Positions 15,090 through 23,555 of a stretch of DNA of 64,000 bases are shown here, one piece after another. The notes under the pieces were generated by a model. That model did not search any database and had not been told where the DNA came from. It saw only the letters and a program-made list of their open reading frames with translations. Made by a program: the position numbers and the translations under genes. The stretch comes from Nocardia sp. NBC_00403 (GTDB lineage: Bacteria; Actinomycetota; Actinomycetes; Mycobacteriales; Mycobacteriaceae): the NCBI RefSeq assembly GCF_036046055.1, contig NZ_CP107939.1:3038001-3102000 (forward strand), in the 5' to 3' direction. The first letter of the stretch is position 1. Every line of letters starts with the position of its first letter.

Positions 15090-15554
15090 CTAGAGGTCGT
15101 TGCGCCGACCTCGCATTCCATTATCCGCCGTTCGGCTCCATGAAGTCGGCCGCGAGGCCACATAATTTTCCAGCCCCGGCCTCGGCGCGCCATCGTCGGC
15201 GGTGTAGTCGATGTCCCTGAAGTACTGCGGGTATTTGCCGCGCACATCGGCGAACGCCTCGTGCGCGAGGAATCTCGCCGAATCCGGTCCGGGCGACTCC
15301 GGTGATCGTGCAGGTGAAACCGGTGTCGTCGAGCACCGGGCCGATCCGTCGTATTGCGGTGTGTACTGCATGATCAGCGCGCCGACCGATGCGAACGTCT
15401 CGGGGCACGCCAGCGCGCCGAACTCCTGCCACCGCTGTGCGTCGGCGGTTGCGACCAGCTCGTCGACCGCTCGAACCAGCGCGGGGTCGATGCCGGCCGG
15501 ATTGCCCTTGTCGTCCGCGGCGTCCGGTGCGTTGAACACCACGGCCGAATTCAT
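15090..15554 (-). pseudogene. Third gene of the GS-like/amidohydrolase operon, apparently double-frameshifted
   Basis: From ATG 15554 (4-base ATGA overlap with the amidohydrolase stop) the frame reads MNSAVVFNAPDAADDKGNPA … FASVGALIMQYTPQYDG, then loses coding character for about 60 bases (15350-15287). In the other frame that stretch reads PVLDDTGFTCTITGVARTG. Coding then returns as SARFLAHEAFADVRGKYPQYFRDIDY. Compensating one-base shifts are the simplest explanation. The frame stays open, so a 154-residue protein with a scrambled middle could still be made. Family not recognised. Confidence 0.5.
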
Positions 15555-16651
15555 CCAGAATGAGTGCTCGACGTCGGTCCGTGATGCGGGATGGGCGGGT
15601 AGTGCTGCTTCGCATTGCCGTGCGCGACAGCGGCGACCAGCCGTTCGGCGTCGGCGACGGTGATCGCGTCCGCGGCCAGCCATTCGTCGAGCAGTAGGCC
15701 GAGACCGCGGCGCCAGAGTTTCGCACCGAGATAGTGCAGTTCGGGCAGTCCGTAGCCGTCGGAGGAGTAGCACAGCGATCGGAACGGCGCGAGCTCGAGC
15801 GTCTCGGCCAGCACAGCCGAAGAGCGATGTCCCACATAGGGAATCGCCAGTCCGACGTCCATCAGCACATGTGGATACGCATGCGCGAGATACGCGGCGT
15901 TGCGGTGGAAGGGCCAGCAGTGCAAGAGCACGACGGTGAGCCCGGTATCCGCGGTCGAACGCAGGAAATCTGTGAGCAACAGGGGATCGGCGCGTGTCGA
16001 GCGCAGGTCGGTGTCGCCGAATCCGGTGTGGAACTGTAGCGGGAGACCCAGCTCGGCGCCGAGGCGCGCGCCGAGTCCGATAAGGCGGCCCAGTGTCTGC
16101 GGATCGGTGAGGCGTTGTTCGGAGGTGACCGTAGTCGGGTCCGTGTGCACGAGTGGAAAATCCAAGCCGCACCGGTAGGCGACTATCGTCTTGAAGCCGA
16201 CAGCCCGTCGGGCTCGCTCGCGCAGTGCGGCTTCAATATGATCGAATAGTGTTGCGGGCGTGCCGATCTCGGCAATGACCTGTTCGGCGACCTGTTCGAG
16301 GCGCACAACCTCGCCGACCTCTCCCGCGGCGAGCTCGGCAAAGGCCGCCAGGTCATCGGACCCGAAACCGGTGTCGAGGAACCATCGAGTCGTGCCGGCC
16401 GCACGCAATAAGCGCGCCGAGACCTCGCGCCAGCCCAGTTCGGCGCGACGGGTCAGATAGTCGTCCGGTTCGGCGTGCGGCGGCAGGTCGAGCACGGGCG
16501 CACACCAGCGCCGCACCGCGAGTCCGATCGATGACTCGAACGTTCCGCGCTGCCCTTCGCCCAGCAACTCCTCGAAGTGCGGCAGGTCCAGGTCATCGGT
16601 GACTACGCCGTGGCAATGGTGGTCGGTGAGCGGGACACCGTCGGTGAGCAT
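15551..16651 (-). CDS. Amidohydrolase-family protein, FluG N-domain-like (366 aa)
   Basis: Starts LTDHHCHGVV (HxH metal-binding motif at about residues 11-13), with later QFHTGFGDTD, LLHCWPFHRNA and YSSDGYG supplying further His/Asp ligands of a TIM-barrel amidohydrolase. The combination with a downstream-encoded glutamine synthetase-like enzyme recalls FluG, where both domains are fused. It starts two bases after the GS-like stop. Substrate is unknown; a gamma-glutamyl or amide compound processed with its neighbour is a reasonable inference. Confidence 0.85.
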   Translation of the reverse strand: MLTDGVPLTDHHCHGVVTDDLDLPHFEELLGEGQRGTFESSIGLAVRRWCAPVLDLPPHAEPDDYLTRRAELGWREVSARLLRAAGTTRWFLDTGFGSDDLAAFAELAAGEVGEVVRLEQVAEQVIAEIGTPATLFDHIEAALRERARRAVGFKTIVAYRCGLDFPLVHTDPTTVTSEQRLTDPQTLGRLIGLGARLGAELGLPLQFHTGFGDTDLRSTRADPLLLTDFLRSTADTGLTVVLLHCWPFHRNAAYLAHAYPHVLMDVGLAIPYVGHRSSAVLAETLELAPFRSLCYSSDGYGLPELHYLGAKLWRRGLGLLLDEWLAADAITVADAERLVAAVAHGNAKQHYPPIPHHGPTSSTHSG

Positions 16652-16653
16652 CG

Positions 16654-18030
16654 CTAGAACCGCCAGCGTGTGAGCTCGACCAGGTCTGCCGCGGAGGTGT
16701 CGCGATAGCGCTTGGCCTCGGCACGGCGCACGGTGAGCAGCGCGTCGTGCAATTCGGGTCCCATGGCCTCGGCGAGCACGGCCGAGTCCGCAAGTCGATC
16801 CGCGGCCTCCGACGGCGCGGTCGGCAGTCGGCGCACACCGGAGATCATCAATGCTTCGGCATCGAATGTCGCTGGGTCGCCGGTGATTTCGGCGGGCAGT
16901 CGGAGTTCGTCAGCGATGCCGGCGAGGCCGGCGGCGATGACCGAGCCGACGATCAAGTAGGGGTTTCCGGTCGCGTCGAAGCATTTGACCTCGGCGTTGG
17001 CCGCCCACGGTTCGGTGCCACGCACCCCGGTGACATAGCGCAGCGCCGCCTCCCGTGTTTCGCGGCCCCAGCATTGCCACACCCCGGCCCACCGGGACGG
17101 TTCCAGACGCAGGAAGCTCGCCGGATTACCCGCGCCGACGGCGACCAGGGCGGGTAGTTCACGCAGCACACCGGCCAGGAACGATTCGCCGGCGTCGCGC
17201 ATACCGTACGGGCCATGGCCGCCGACGAACAGCGAACCATCCTCGTCGTGTGCCGAAAGGTGGAGGTGGGCACCGGAACCCGCGCCGCCCGGTTCGATAC
17301 AGGGCGCGAGCAGTGCGCGCCAACCGTGTTGCAGGCTGACCTGCCGGATGGTGTGCCGGACCAGCACCGCGTCGTCGGCGGCCGCGACCGGATCCTTCGC
17401 CGCGACCGATAATTCCAATTGTGACAGCGCATATTCGGGATGGAACTGCTCGACCATGACCCCTTGCCGCTGCAGCGCGCTGACCAGGTCTCTTGCGTAG
17501 TCGGCGACCTGGCCGAACCGAATGATGCCGTAGGCGGGGCCGGTCACGGCGGGAGTGAAACCGTGGCCGTCGGGATCGTCCCGTCCGACCGACCACTCGG
17601 TTTCGAAGGCCATCGACATCCGCATACCCACCCGTTGCGCCGCCTCGGTCTGCCGCGCCGCAAAGGCACGCTGGCAGGCGGTGAACCGCATTCCATCCTG
17701 GGTGAACTTATCGACAGGCGCCCAGGCCCAGCCGGTCTGGCAGGCAAGCTCGGTGAGCCTCGACAAATCCGGAACCAGACGCAGATCGCCGTCCGGGCCG
17801 CCGAGATACCGCCCGACGGCCATCAGATCGTCGAACGCGAACGTCTCGAAGCATGGCGACACCCCGACGCCATAACGCGCCGCATGCGCGAGCTGGGATT
17901 TCGGCACCGTCTTGACTCGGGTGATACCGGCGTTGTCCACGAACGACAGCACGACCATATCGGCACCCAGCCTGCTGATGACGGCCTCCGCGTCGTCGTC
18001 GGCGGGTATGCGTTCCGGCATGGTTGGCAT
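16654..18030 (-). CDS. Glutamine synthetase-like amide ligase (458 aa)
   Basis: Glutamine synthetase-family features include a beta-grasp N-domain (VVLSFVDNAGITRVKTVP), the FETEWSV and FHPEYALSQLELSVA ATP/metal motifs, and GAHLHLS (the catalytic HxH region). The NPYLIVGSVIAAGLAGI tail is typical. Such GlnA-like proteins often glutamylate amines or polyamines rather than ammonia. It heads the operon with the amidohydrolase. The ATG at 18030 is eight bases after a TATCGT box (leaderless-type start). Confidence 0.85.
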   Translation of the reverse strand: MPTMPERIPADDDAEAVISRLGADMVVLSFVDNAGITRVKTVPKSQLAHAARYGVGVSPCFETFAFDDLMAVGRYLGGPDGDLRLVPDLSRLTELACQTGWAWAPVDKFTQDGMRFTACQRAFAARQTEAAQRVGMRMSMAFETEWSVGRDDPDGHGFTPAVTGPAYGIIRFGQVADYARDLVSALQRQGVMVEQFHPEYALSQLELSVAAKDPVAAADDAVLVRHTIRQVSLQHGWRALLAPCIEPGGAGSGAHLHLSAHDEDGSLFVGGHGPYGMRDAGESFLAGVLRELPALVAVGAGNPASFLRLEPSRWAGVWQCWGRETREAALRYVTGVRGTEPWAANAEVKCFDATGNPYLIVGSVIAAGLAGIADELRLPAEITGDPATFDAEALMISGVRRLPTAPSEAADRLADSAVLAEAMGPELHDALLTVRRAEAKRYRDTSAADLVELTRWRF

Positions 18031-18038
18031 GACCCGCA

Positions 18039-18044
18039 ACGATA
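18039..18044 (-). promoter_or_regulatory. -10 box for a leaderless start of the GS-like gene
   Basis: TATCGT on the minus strand ends eight bases before ATG 18030, and no Shine-Dalgarno sequence is present. Confidence 0.45.
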
Positions 18045-18111
18045 GTCGGCGACGGCCGCGGTCGGCGCAGACTCGGCGGCAGCGTGTTCGATATCGGGCA
18101 GCTCGGGTGCG

Positions 18112-18990
18112 CTACCGCGGCGGGAGCGCCGCCTCGATCCGTTCCTGTGTCGGTATCGAAGAACTCGCGCCGAGTGTGGTCGTTGCCAGCGCACCGGCAG
18201 TGCTCGCCCATGCCAATGCGGCCTCGGGGCCACGGTGCCAGGCCGCGGCGAGAGCACCGGTGAAGGTGTCGCCCGCACCGGTGGTGTCGATCGCCTCGAC
18301 TCGGGGGCTGGACTGTGACAGCTCCCTGCCGTTGGGTCCGCGGTAAGTGGCGCCGTCCGCGCCGTGGGTGATCACCAGATGCGCGACGGGCTCGAGATCG
18401 GAGCCGAGGTGTCTGGCCTCGCCCGAATTCACCACCGCCACATCGACATGTGCCCACAGGTCGGCCATCAGATGTTGTGCCGGAGAAGGATTCAGCACCA
18501 CAACGGTCCTGTTCGCGCTGGCATGCATGACCGCGGCTGCCACGGTGTCTACCGGAATCTCCAACTGGCACAGCAGAATATCGGCGGCCGCGATCACGGC
18601 CAGATCCGCGTCGGTGAGTGCCGTCATGGCGGCATTGGCCCCGCCGACCACGATGATGCTGTTCTCGCCGCCCGCATCGACCACGATCGCGGCGATTCCG
18701 CTCGGACCGGTGACGGTGCGCAATCGCCCGGTGCCGACGCCCGAATCGTTCAGCACGCCCCGCAGCGCCCCGGCGAAGACATCGTCACCGACCGCGCCGA
18801 GGAATTCGACAGCCCCGCCTGCTCGCTGAGCCGCGATCGCCTGATTGGCGCCCTTCCCGCCGGGCACCATGGCGAACCCGGTGCCGAGCACGGTCTCCCC
18901 AGGAGCGGGGCGCTGCTCGGTGGTGGTGACGAGGTCCATATTGATGCTGCCAAGCACGGCGATTGCGGGCTTGCTCGGGTCGGCGGTCAT
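18112..18990 (-). CDS. rbsK: Ribokinase, PfkB family (292 aa)
   Basis: The N-terminal GSINMDLVTTT and VPGGKGANQAIAAQRAGG motifs and the C-terminal IDTTGAGDTFTGAL (catalytic Asp) are the PfkB ribokinase signatures. It phosphorylates ribose to ribose-5-phosphate (family knowledge). M. tuberculosis also has rbsK (Rv2436) close to proA, supporting orthology. No ribose transporter is adjacent. TACCGT seven bases before the ATG suggests a leaderless mRNA. Confidence 0.9.
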   Translation of the reverse strand: MTADPSKPAIAVLGSINMDLVTTTEQRPAPGETVLGTGFAMVPGGKGANQAIAAQRAGGAVEFLGAVGDDVFAGALRGVLNDSGVGTGRLRTVTGPSGIAAIVVDAGGENSIIVVGGANAAMTALTDADLAVIAAADILLCQLEIPVDTVAAAVMHASANRTVVVLNPSPAQHLMADLWAHVDVAVVNSGEARHLGSDLEPVAHLVITHGADGATYRGPNGRELSQSSPRVEAIDTTGAGDTFTGALAAAWHRGPEAALAWASTAGALATTTLGASSSIPTQERIEAALPPR

Positions 18991-18997
18991 ACGCGCG

Positions 18998-19003
18998 ACG
19001 GTA
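18998..19003 (-). promoter_or_regulatory. -10 box for leaderless rbsK
   Basis: TACCGT on the minus strand, seven bases before ATG 18990, no Shine-Dalgarno sequence. Confidence 0.45.
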
Positions 19004-19214
19004 GTCCCAGCCCGCGCAGCTACGTGTCACATAGGGGTGCGGCGTGTGCCTCGGCACCGGCGACCCGGCCGGTGTGAGGTCCCCAGTGGGTTCAACGTGG
19101 TGGGCACGGCGTTGCCGTTCGCGCGCTACCCCGGCTTTGTATCGCCCTCTAACAAGTGGCAGCGCAGCTGTACCGGGGCCTCGAGTGGGTGAAACCGGTG
19201 CAAAACCGGGTGCG

Positions 19215-19220
19215 TAGGCT
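19215..19220 (+). promoter_or_regulatory. -10 box for leaderless proA
   Basis: TAGGCT ends six bases before ATG 19227, so transcription would begin at or next to the start codon. There is no Shine-Dalgarno sequence. Confidence 0.55.
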
Positions 19221-19226
19221 GTACCC

Positions 19227-20492
19227 ATGACGTCAGGTACGACGACCGAGCAGGATACTCGCGAAGTGGTGCACGAGGCCGCGCGCAAGGCTCGCGTCGC
19301 CTCCCGTGCGCTGGCTCGTCTGACCACTGCGCAGAAGGATGCCGCGCTGCATGCCGCGGCCGATGCGCTGCTCGCCACCACAGACCGGGTGCTCGACGCC
19401 AATCTCGAAGATCTGCTGGTCGCGAAGTCGTCGGGCGTGGAGGAGTCGCTGCTGGACCGGCTGCGGCTGACCAAGGCCAGGATCGACGGCATTGCCTCCG
19501 GGCTGCGGCAGGTCGCCGGGCTGCCGGATCCGATCGGGACAGTGGTGCGTGGTTCGACGCTGCCCAACGGGCTGGAGATCCGCCAGGTGCGGGTGCCGCT
19601 CGGCGTGGTCGGCATGGTGTACGAGGCGCGGCCGAATGTCACCGTCGACGCGTTCGGGCTGGCGCTGAAGTCCGGCAATGCCGTGCTGCTGCGCGGCTCG
19701 TCCTCGGCGGCGCATTCGAACAGCGCCCTTGTCGCCGTGCTGCGGGAAGCGCTTGCCACGCAAGGCATTCCGGAAGACGCCGTGCAGCTGCTGCCCAGCG
19801 CCGACCGCTCCAGCGTGACGCACCTTATCCAGGCGCGAGGCCTGGTCGACGTGGTGATCCCGCGCGGCGGCGCCGGTCTGATCAATGCCGTGGTCCGCGA
19901 CGCGACGGTGCCGACCATCGAGACCGGCACCGGCAACTGCCACGTCTACGTGCACGCCGCCGCCGACCTGGAGATGGCCGAGAACATCCTGATCAACGGC
20001 AAGACCCGCCGCCCGAGCGTGTGCAACGCCATCGAGACGGTGCTCATCGATGACGCGATCGCCACCACCGCGGTGCCACGCCTGATCGAGGCGCTGGAAC
20101 GGCACGGCGTCACCGTCCACGGTGACCTGCCCGGTCTGGTGCCCGCCAACGAGAAGGACTGGGGCGAGGAGTACCTGACCCTCGACATCGCGCTGAAGGT
20201 GGTCGACGACCTGGACGCGGCCGTCGAGCACATCAACACCTGGGGCACCGGCCACACCGAAGCCATCGTCACCGGCGAGGTCGCCGCGGCCCGCGAGTTC
20301 ACCAGCCGAGTCGACGCCGCCGCGGTCATGGTGAACGCGTCCACCGCGTTCACCGACGGCGAGCAGTTCGGCTTCGGCGCGGAGATCGGCATCTCCACCC
20401 AGAAGCTGCATGCCCGCGGCCCGATGGCGTTGCCGGAACTGACCTCCACCAAGTGGATCGTGTGGGGCGACGGCCAGATCCGGCCGGTTTAG
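19227..20492 (+). CDS. proA: Gamma-glutamyl phosphate reductase (421 aa)
   Basis: Second enzyme of proline synthesis, reducing gamma-glutamyl phosphate to glutamate semialdehyde with NADPH. Full-length aldehyde-dehydrogenase-like protein with [30 protein letters not shown] and [12 protein letters not shown] (catalytic Cys). It ends with the expected [14 protein letters not shown] block. In M. tuberculosis the orthologue (Rv2427c) is followed by the same MoxR/VWA pair. Leaderless start inferred. Confidence 0.97.
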   Translation: MTSGTTTEQDTREVVHEAARKARVASRALARLTTAQKDAALHAAADALLATTDRVLDANLEDLLVAKSSGVEESLLDRLRLTKARIDGIASGLRQVAGLPDPIGTVVRGSTLPNGLEIRQVRVPLGVVGMVYEARPNVTVDAFGLALKSGNAVLLRGSSSAAHSNSALVAVLREALATQGIPEDAVQLLPSADRSSVTHLIQARGLVDVVIPRGGAGLINAVVRDATVPTIETGTGNCHVYVHAAADLEMAENILINGKTRRPSVCNAIETVLIDDAIATTAVPRLIEALERHGVTVHGDLPGLVPANEKDWGEEYLTLDIALKVVDDLDAAVEHINTWGTGHTEAIVTGEVAAAREFTSRVDAAAVMVNASTAFTDGEQFGFGAEIGISTQKLHARGPMALPELTSTKWIVWGDGQIRPV

Positions 20493-20550
20493 AGCTCTGG
20501 TAGATAAGGAGTGCGGCGGCTCGTTCCGCGCACCCGAGGAAGGACAACCC

Positions 20551-21426
20551 GTGGCGGAAGTACCGCAGCAGCCGATTTTCACGTCGGTCGACGATGTGAT
20601 CGAACGGCTCGCGACCACCGGCTACTTGGCCGACAAGGCCACCGCCACTTCGGTTTTCCTGGCCGACCGGCTCGGCAAGCCGCTGTTGATCGAGGGTCCG
20701 GCCGGTGTCGGAAAGACCGAGCTGGCCAGGGCGGTCGCGCAGACCGCAGGCGCCGAATTGGTGCGCCTGCAGTGCTATGAGGGTGTCGACGAGGCCCGCG
20801 CACTGTACGAGTGGAACCACGCCAAGCAGATTTTGCGCATCCAGGCCTCCAGCGAAAACGACTGGGAAGAAACGAAAGCCGACGTCTTCACCGAGGAGTT
20901 CCTGCTCACCCGGCCACTGCTGACCGCGATCCGGCGCACCGAACCTACGGTGCTGCTGATCGACGAGACCGACAAGGCCGACGTCGAGATCGAGGGTCTG
21001 CTGCTCGAGGTGCTCAGTGATTTCGCGGTCACCGTCCCGGAATTGGGGACCATTACCGCCGAGCGCAAACCGTTCGTGGTGCTGACTTCCAACGCCACCC
21101 GCGAACTGTCCGAGGCACTCAAGCGTCGCTGCCTCTACCTGCACCTGGACTTCCCGGACGAAGAGCTGGAGCGCCGCATCCTGGCCAGCCGGGTGCCGGA
21201 GCTGTCCGCCGCGGTCGCTGCCCAGCTGGTGCGAATCGTGCACGTGCTGCGCGATATGCAGCTCAAGAAGCTGCCCTCGGTCGCCGAATCGATCGACTGG
21301 GGTCGCACGCTGCTCGCGCTCGGGCTGACCGACTTGGACGACAAGACCGTGCGCGCCACGCTCGGCGTCGTGCTCAAGCATCAGGCCGACCACCAGCGTG
21401 CGGTCGCCGAGCTGAAGCTGGCCTGA
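20551..21426 (+). CDS. MoxR-type AAA+ ATPase (291 aa)
   Basis: Walker A GPAGVGKTE (about residue 50), Walker B VLLIDETDKAD and the sensor segment VLTSNATREL identify a MoxR-family AAA+ ATPase (CoxD/NorQ-like). Such ATPases act with VWA proteins to insert metal or remodel targets (family knowledge). GTG start with GGAAGG eight bases upstream. The VWA partner starts three bases after its stop, so the two are co-translated. Orthologue of Rv2426c. Confidence 0.92.
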   Translation: MAEVPQQPIFTSVDDVIERLATTGYLADKATATSVFLADRLGKPLLIEGPAGVGKTELARAVAQTAGAELVRLQCYEGVDEARALYEWNHAKQILRIQASSENDWEETKADVFTEEFLLTRPLLTAIRRTEPTVLLIDETDKADVEIEGLLLEVLSDFAVTVPELGTITAERKPFVVLTSNATRELSEALKRRCLYLHLDFPDEELERRILASRVPELSAAVAAQLVRIVHVLRDMQLKKLPSVAESIDWGRTLLALGLTDLDDKTVRATLGVVLKHQADHQRAVAELKLA

Positions 21427-21429
21427 GCC

Positions 21430-22857
21430 ATGTCTACGGGATCGATCCCTGCGGACGCCGCGCTGATGAGTGCGCCGCACGGATTACCCGGGCACCTGGT
21501 CGGATTCGTCGAAGCGCTGCGGACGCGCGGTATTCCGGTGGGTCCGTCGGAGACCGTGGACGCGGGCCGGGTGGTGACCGTGCTCGACCTGATGGACCGT
21601 GACGTGCTGCGCGAGGGGCTGGCGTGTGCGTTGCTGCGCCGCACCACACATCGCACGACCTTCGACGGGCTGTTCGACCTGTGGTTTCCGATCGCGGTGG
21701 GTGAGCGCACCGCGGTAGGCGACGAGGTCGAGATTCCCACGACGGCCTCGGGCGAGGTAGACATCCAAGCCCTGCGGGAATTGCTCGCGGAACTGCTGGC
21801 CCAGGAATCGGCCGAGGCACAGCTGGAGGCGCTGGCCGCCCAGCTTGTCGAGCAGCTCGGTCAGTATCAGTCCGCGAGTGGGTCGTCGTTCTCGGCCTAC
21901 AAGGCATTGAAAGACGTGCAGCCGCAAACCTTGCTTGCCAAGATCCTGGCCCGCTTGGCGGCCGGGCCGGACGCCAGCGCGTTCGACACCGAGATCACCA
22001 GGCGGGCCGCTCGCGGGCGCATCGACGGGTTCCGTGCGTCGGTGGAAGCGGAAACCCGGCGGCGGGTGGCCGAGCGGATCGGCCGCGAACGCGTCGCGAG
22101 CTACGCCGTCTCGCGGCAATCCGAGGACGTCGATTTCCTGCGCGCCTCGGAATCCGAGCTGATCGCGATGCGGCGCAGCACCCAAAGACTCGCGCGCATC
22201 CTCGCCTCTCGACTCGCGGTGCGGCGCAGACATTCCCGTCGCGGCGAGATAGATCTGCGCAAAACCCTGCGGAAGTCGATGTCGACCGGTGGCGTGCCCA
22301 TCGACCTGGTGAATCGCAAGCCGCGGCCCGGCCGTCCGGAGCTGGTCCTGCTGTGCGACGTGTCCGGCTCGGTGGCCGGCTTCAGCAACTTCACCCTGCT
22401 GCTGGTCAACGCGCTGCGCGAACAATTCTCGCGAGTAAGGATTTTCGCGTTCGTCGACCAGACCGATGAGGTCACCCGATTCTTCGATCCGCGCACGCAG
22501 CTCGACACTGCGATGACCCGGATCTTCACCGAGGCGGCTGTCGTCGGCATGGACGGACACTCCGACTACGGCAACGCGCTGGCCGGATTCGTCAGAGACT
22601 TTCCCGATGCCGTCACTGCCCGCAGCTCACTGCTGATCCTCGGTGACGCACGCACCAATTACCGTGACCCCGAACTGGATACGTTGCGGTCGCTGGTGCG
22701 CACCGCCAAGCACGCGCACTGGCTCAATCCGGAGATGCGAACCAACTGGGGTTCCGGCGATTCCGCCGCCGACAAGTACCAGCAGGTGATCGAGATGCAC
22801 GAATGTCGCTCCGCCAGCCAGCTGACCGCGGTGGTGTCTCGGCTGCTGCCGGTGTAA
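21430..22857 (+). CDS. VWA domain protein, CoxE-like (475 aa)
   Basis: A C-terminal von Willebrand A domain has a MIDAS motif (LLCDVSGSVAGFS), followed by FAFVDQTDEVTRF and MDGHSDYGNAL. The N-terminal half is helical and charged (RRVAERIGRERVASY). It is the partner of the MoxR ATPase directly upstream (3-base gap). In M. tuberculosis the same pair follows proA (Rv2426c-Rv2425c). Cytoplasmic; substrate unknown. Confidence 0.9.
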   Translation: MSTGSIPADAALMSAPHGLPGHLVGFVEALRTRGIPVGPSETVDAGRVVTVLDLMDRDVLREGLACALLRRTTHRTTFDGLFDLWFPIAVGERTAVGDEVEIPTTASGEVDIQALRELLAELLAQESAEAQLEALAAQLVEQLGQYQSASGSSFSAYKALKDVQPQTLLAKILARLAAGPDASAFDTEITRRAARGRIDGFRASVEAETRRRVAERIGRERVASYAVSRQSEDVDFLRASESELIAMRRSTQRLARILASRLAVRRRHSRRGEIDLRKTLRKSMSTGGVPIDLVNRKPRPGRPELVLLCDVSGSVAGFSNFTLLLVNALREQFSRVRIFAFVDQTDEVTRFFDPRTQLDTAMTRIFTEAAVVGMDGHSDYGNALAGFVRDFPDAVTARSSLLILGDARTNYRDPELDTLRSLVRTAKHAHWLNPEMRTNWGSGDSAADKYQQVIEMHECRSASQLTAVVSRLLPV

Positions 22858-22866
22858 GGAGCCGAC

Positions 22867-23208
22867 ATGGATGAGACGAAACTGCTGGAGTATTGCCTGG
22901 CGAAACCCGGCGCCTGGCAGGACGAACCGTGGGAGGGCGATATCGTCGCCAAGGTCGGCGACAAGATCTTCGCGTTCCTGGGCTCGACCTCGGTCGGGCT
23001 CAAATGCGGCCGCAACCGGGAGGAAGCCGACGAGCTGATCCGGGTCTACCCGCAGGACGTAGCGGCCTCCGCCTACATCGGCAGGTACGGCTGGAACAGT
23101 GTCGAGCTCGGCGGCGCGGTTCCCGACGACGAGCTCACCGAACTCGTCGACCAGTCCTATGACGCCGTCGTGAGCAAGCTGCCGAAGTCGAAACGCCCCA
23201 CCGCCTGA
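22867..23208 (+). CDS. MmcQ/YjbR-family protein (113 aa)
   Basis: Matches the MmcQ/YjbR fold in pattern: LLEYCLAKPGAWQDEPWEGDI, KVGDKIFAFLG, LKCGRNREEADELI, and IGRYGWNSVELGGAVPDDEL near the end. These small proteins have a CyaY-like DNA-binding-type fold, but their role is largely unknown. GGAG lies six bases before the ATG, and it is nine bases after the VWA gene, so it probably closes that operon. Confidence 0.88.
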   Translation: MDETKLLEYCLAKPGAWQDEPWEGDIVAKVGDKIFAFLGSTSVGLKCGRNREEADELIRVYPQDVAASAYIGRYGWNSVELGGAVPDDELTELVDQSYDAVVSKLPKSKRPTA

Positions 23209-23265
23209 AGGTTGTCAAGCTTTCGTTAAGCCGACCATTGGCGGGTAGCAGCACTATCGGTCGCC

Positions 23266-23529
23266 ATGGTGAACAGAACGCCGGGCTGCTCGCCTGCCTC
23301 ACGGTGGCCGAGACCTGTGGTCCGCGGACTGAGCCGAATCGCCGACCCCGCCCTCGCCGTGGCGGCGATCGAATCCCGCTACGGCCGAGCGCTATCGATG
23401 ACCTACCGTCCGCTGCGTCCGGCCGACACTCTGCTGGTCAACCGAGCTTTCGGTGAATTCCTCGACTGGGCGACACAAGGCTCGGTCGGTGGGCCGCGGC
23501 GGAGTGAGGTTGAGGTGGCGTGTGGGTGA
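23266..23529 (+). CDS. Possible small hypothetical protein (87 aa)
   Basis: The middle of this frame (VRGLSRIADPALAVAAIESRYGRALSMTYRPL … VNRAFGEFLDW) has high third-position GC and reads like a real protein, but the first 18 residues do not and there is no Shine-Dalgarno site. It may be a remnant, or a gene starting internally at ATG 23398. It ends 26 bases before the next gene. The rest of the 23209-23555 gap shows nothing. Confidence 0.35.
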   Translation: MVNRTPGCSPASRWPRPVVRGLSRIADPALAVAAIESRYGRALSMTYRPLRPADTLLVNRAFGEFLDWATQGSVGGPRRSEVEVACG

Positions 23530-23555
23530 TATGAGACAGGTAGGGGAGGCGTGAG

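Noticed and set aside
19233..20618. 461-codon minus-strand frame opposite proA
   Set aside because: proA is unmistakable on the plus strand; the antisense frame is a GC-bias artefact.
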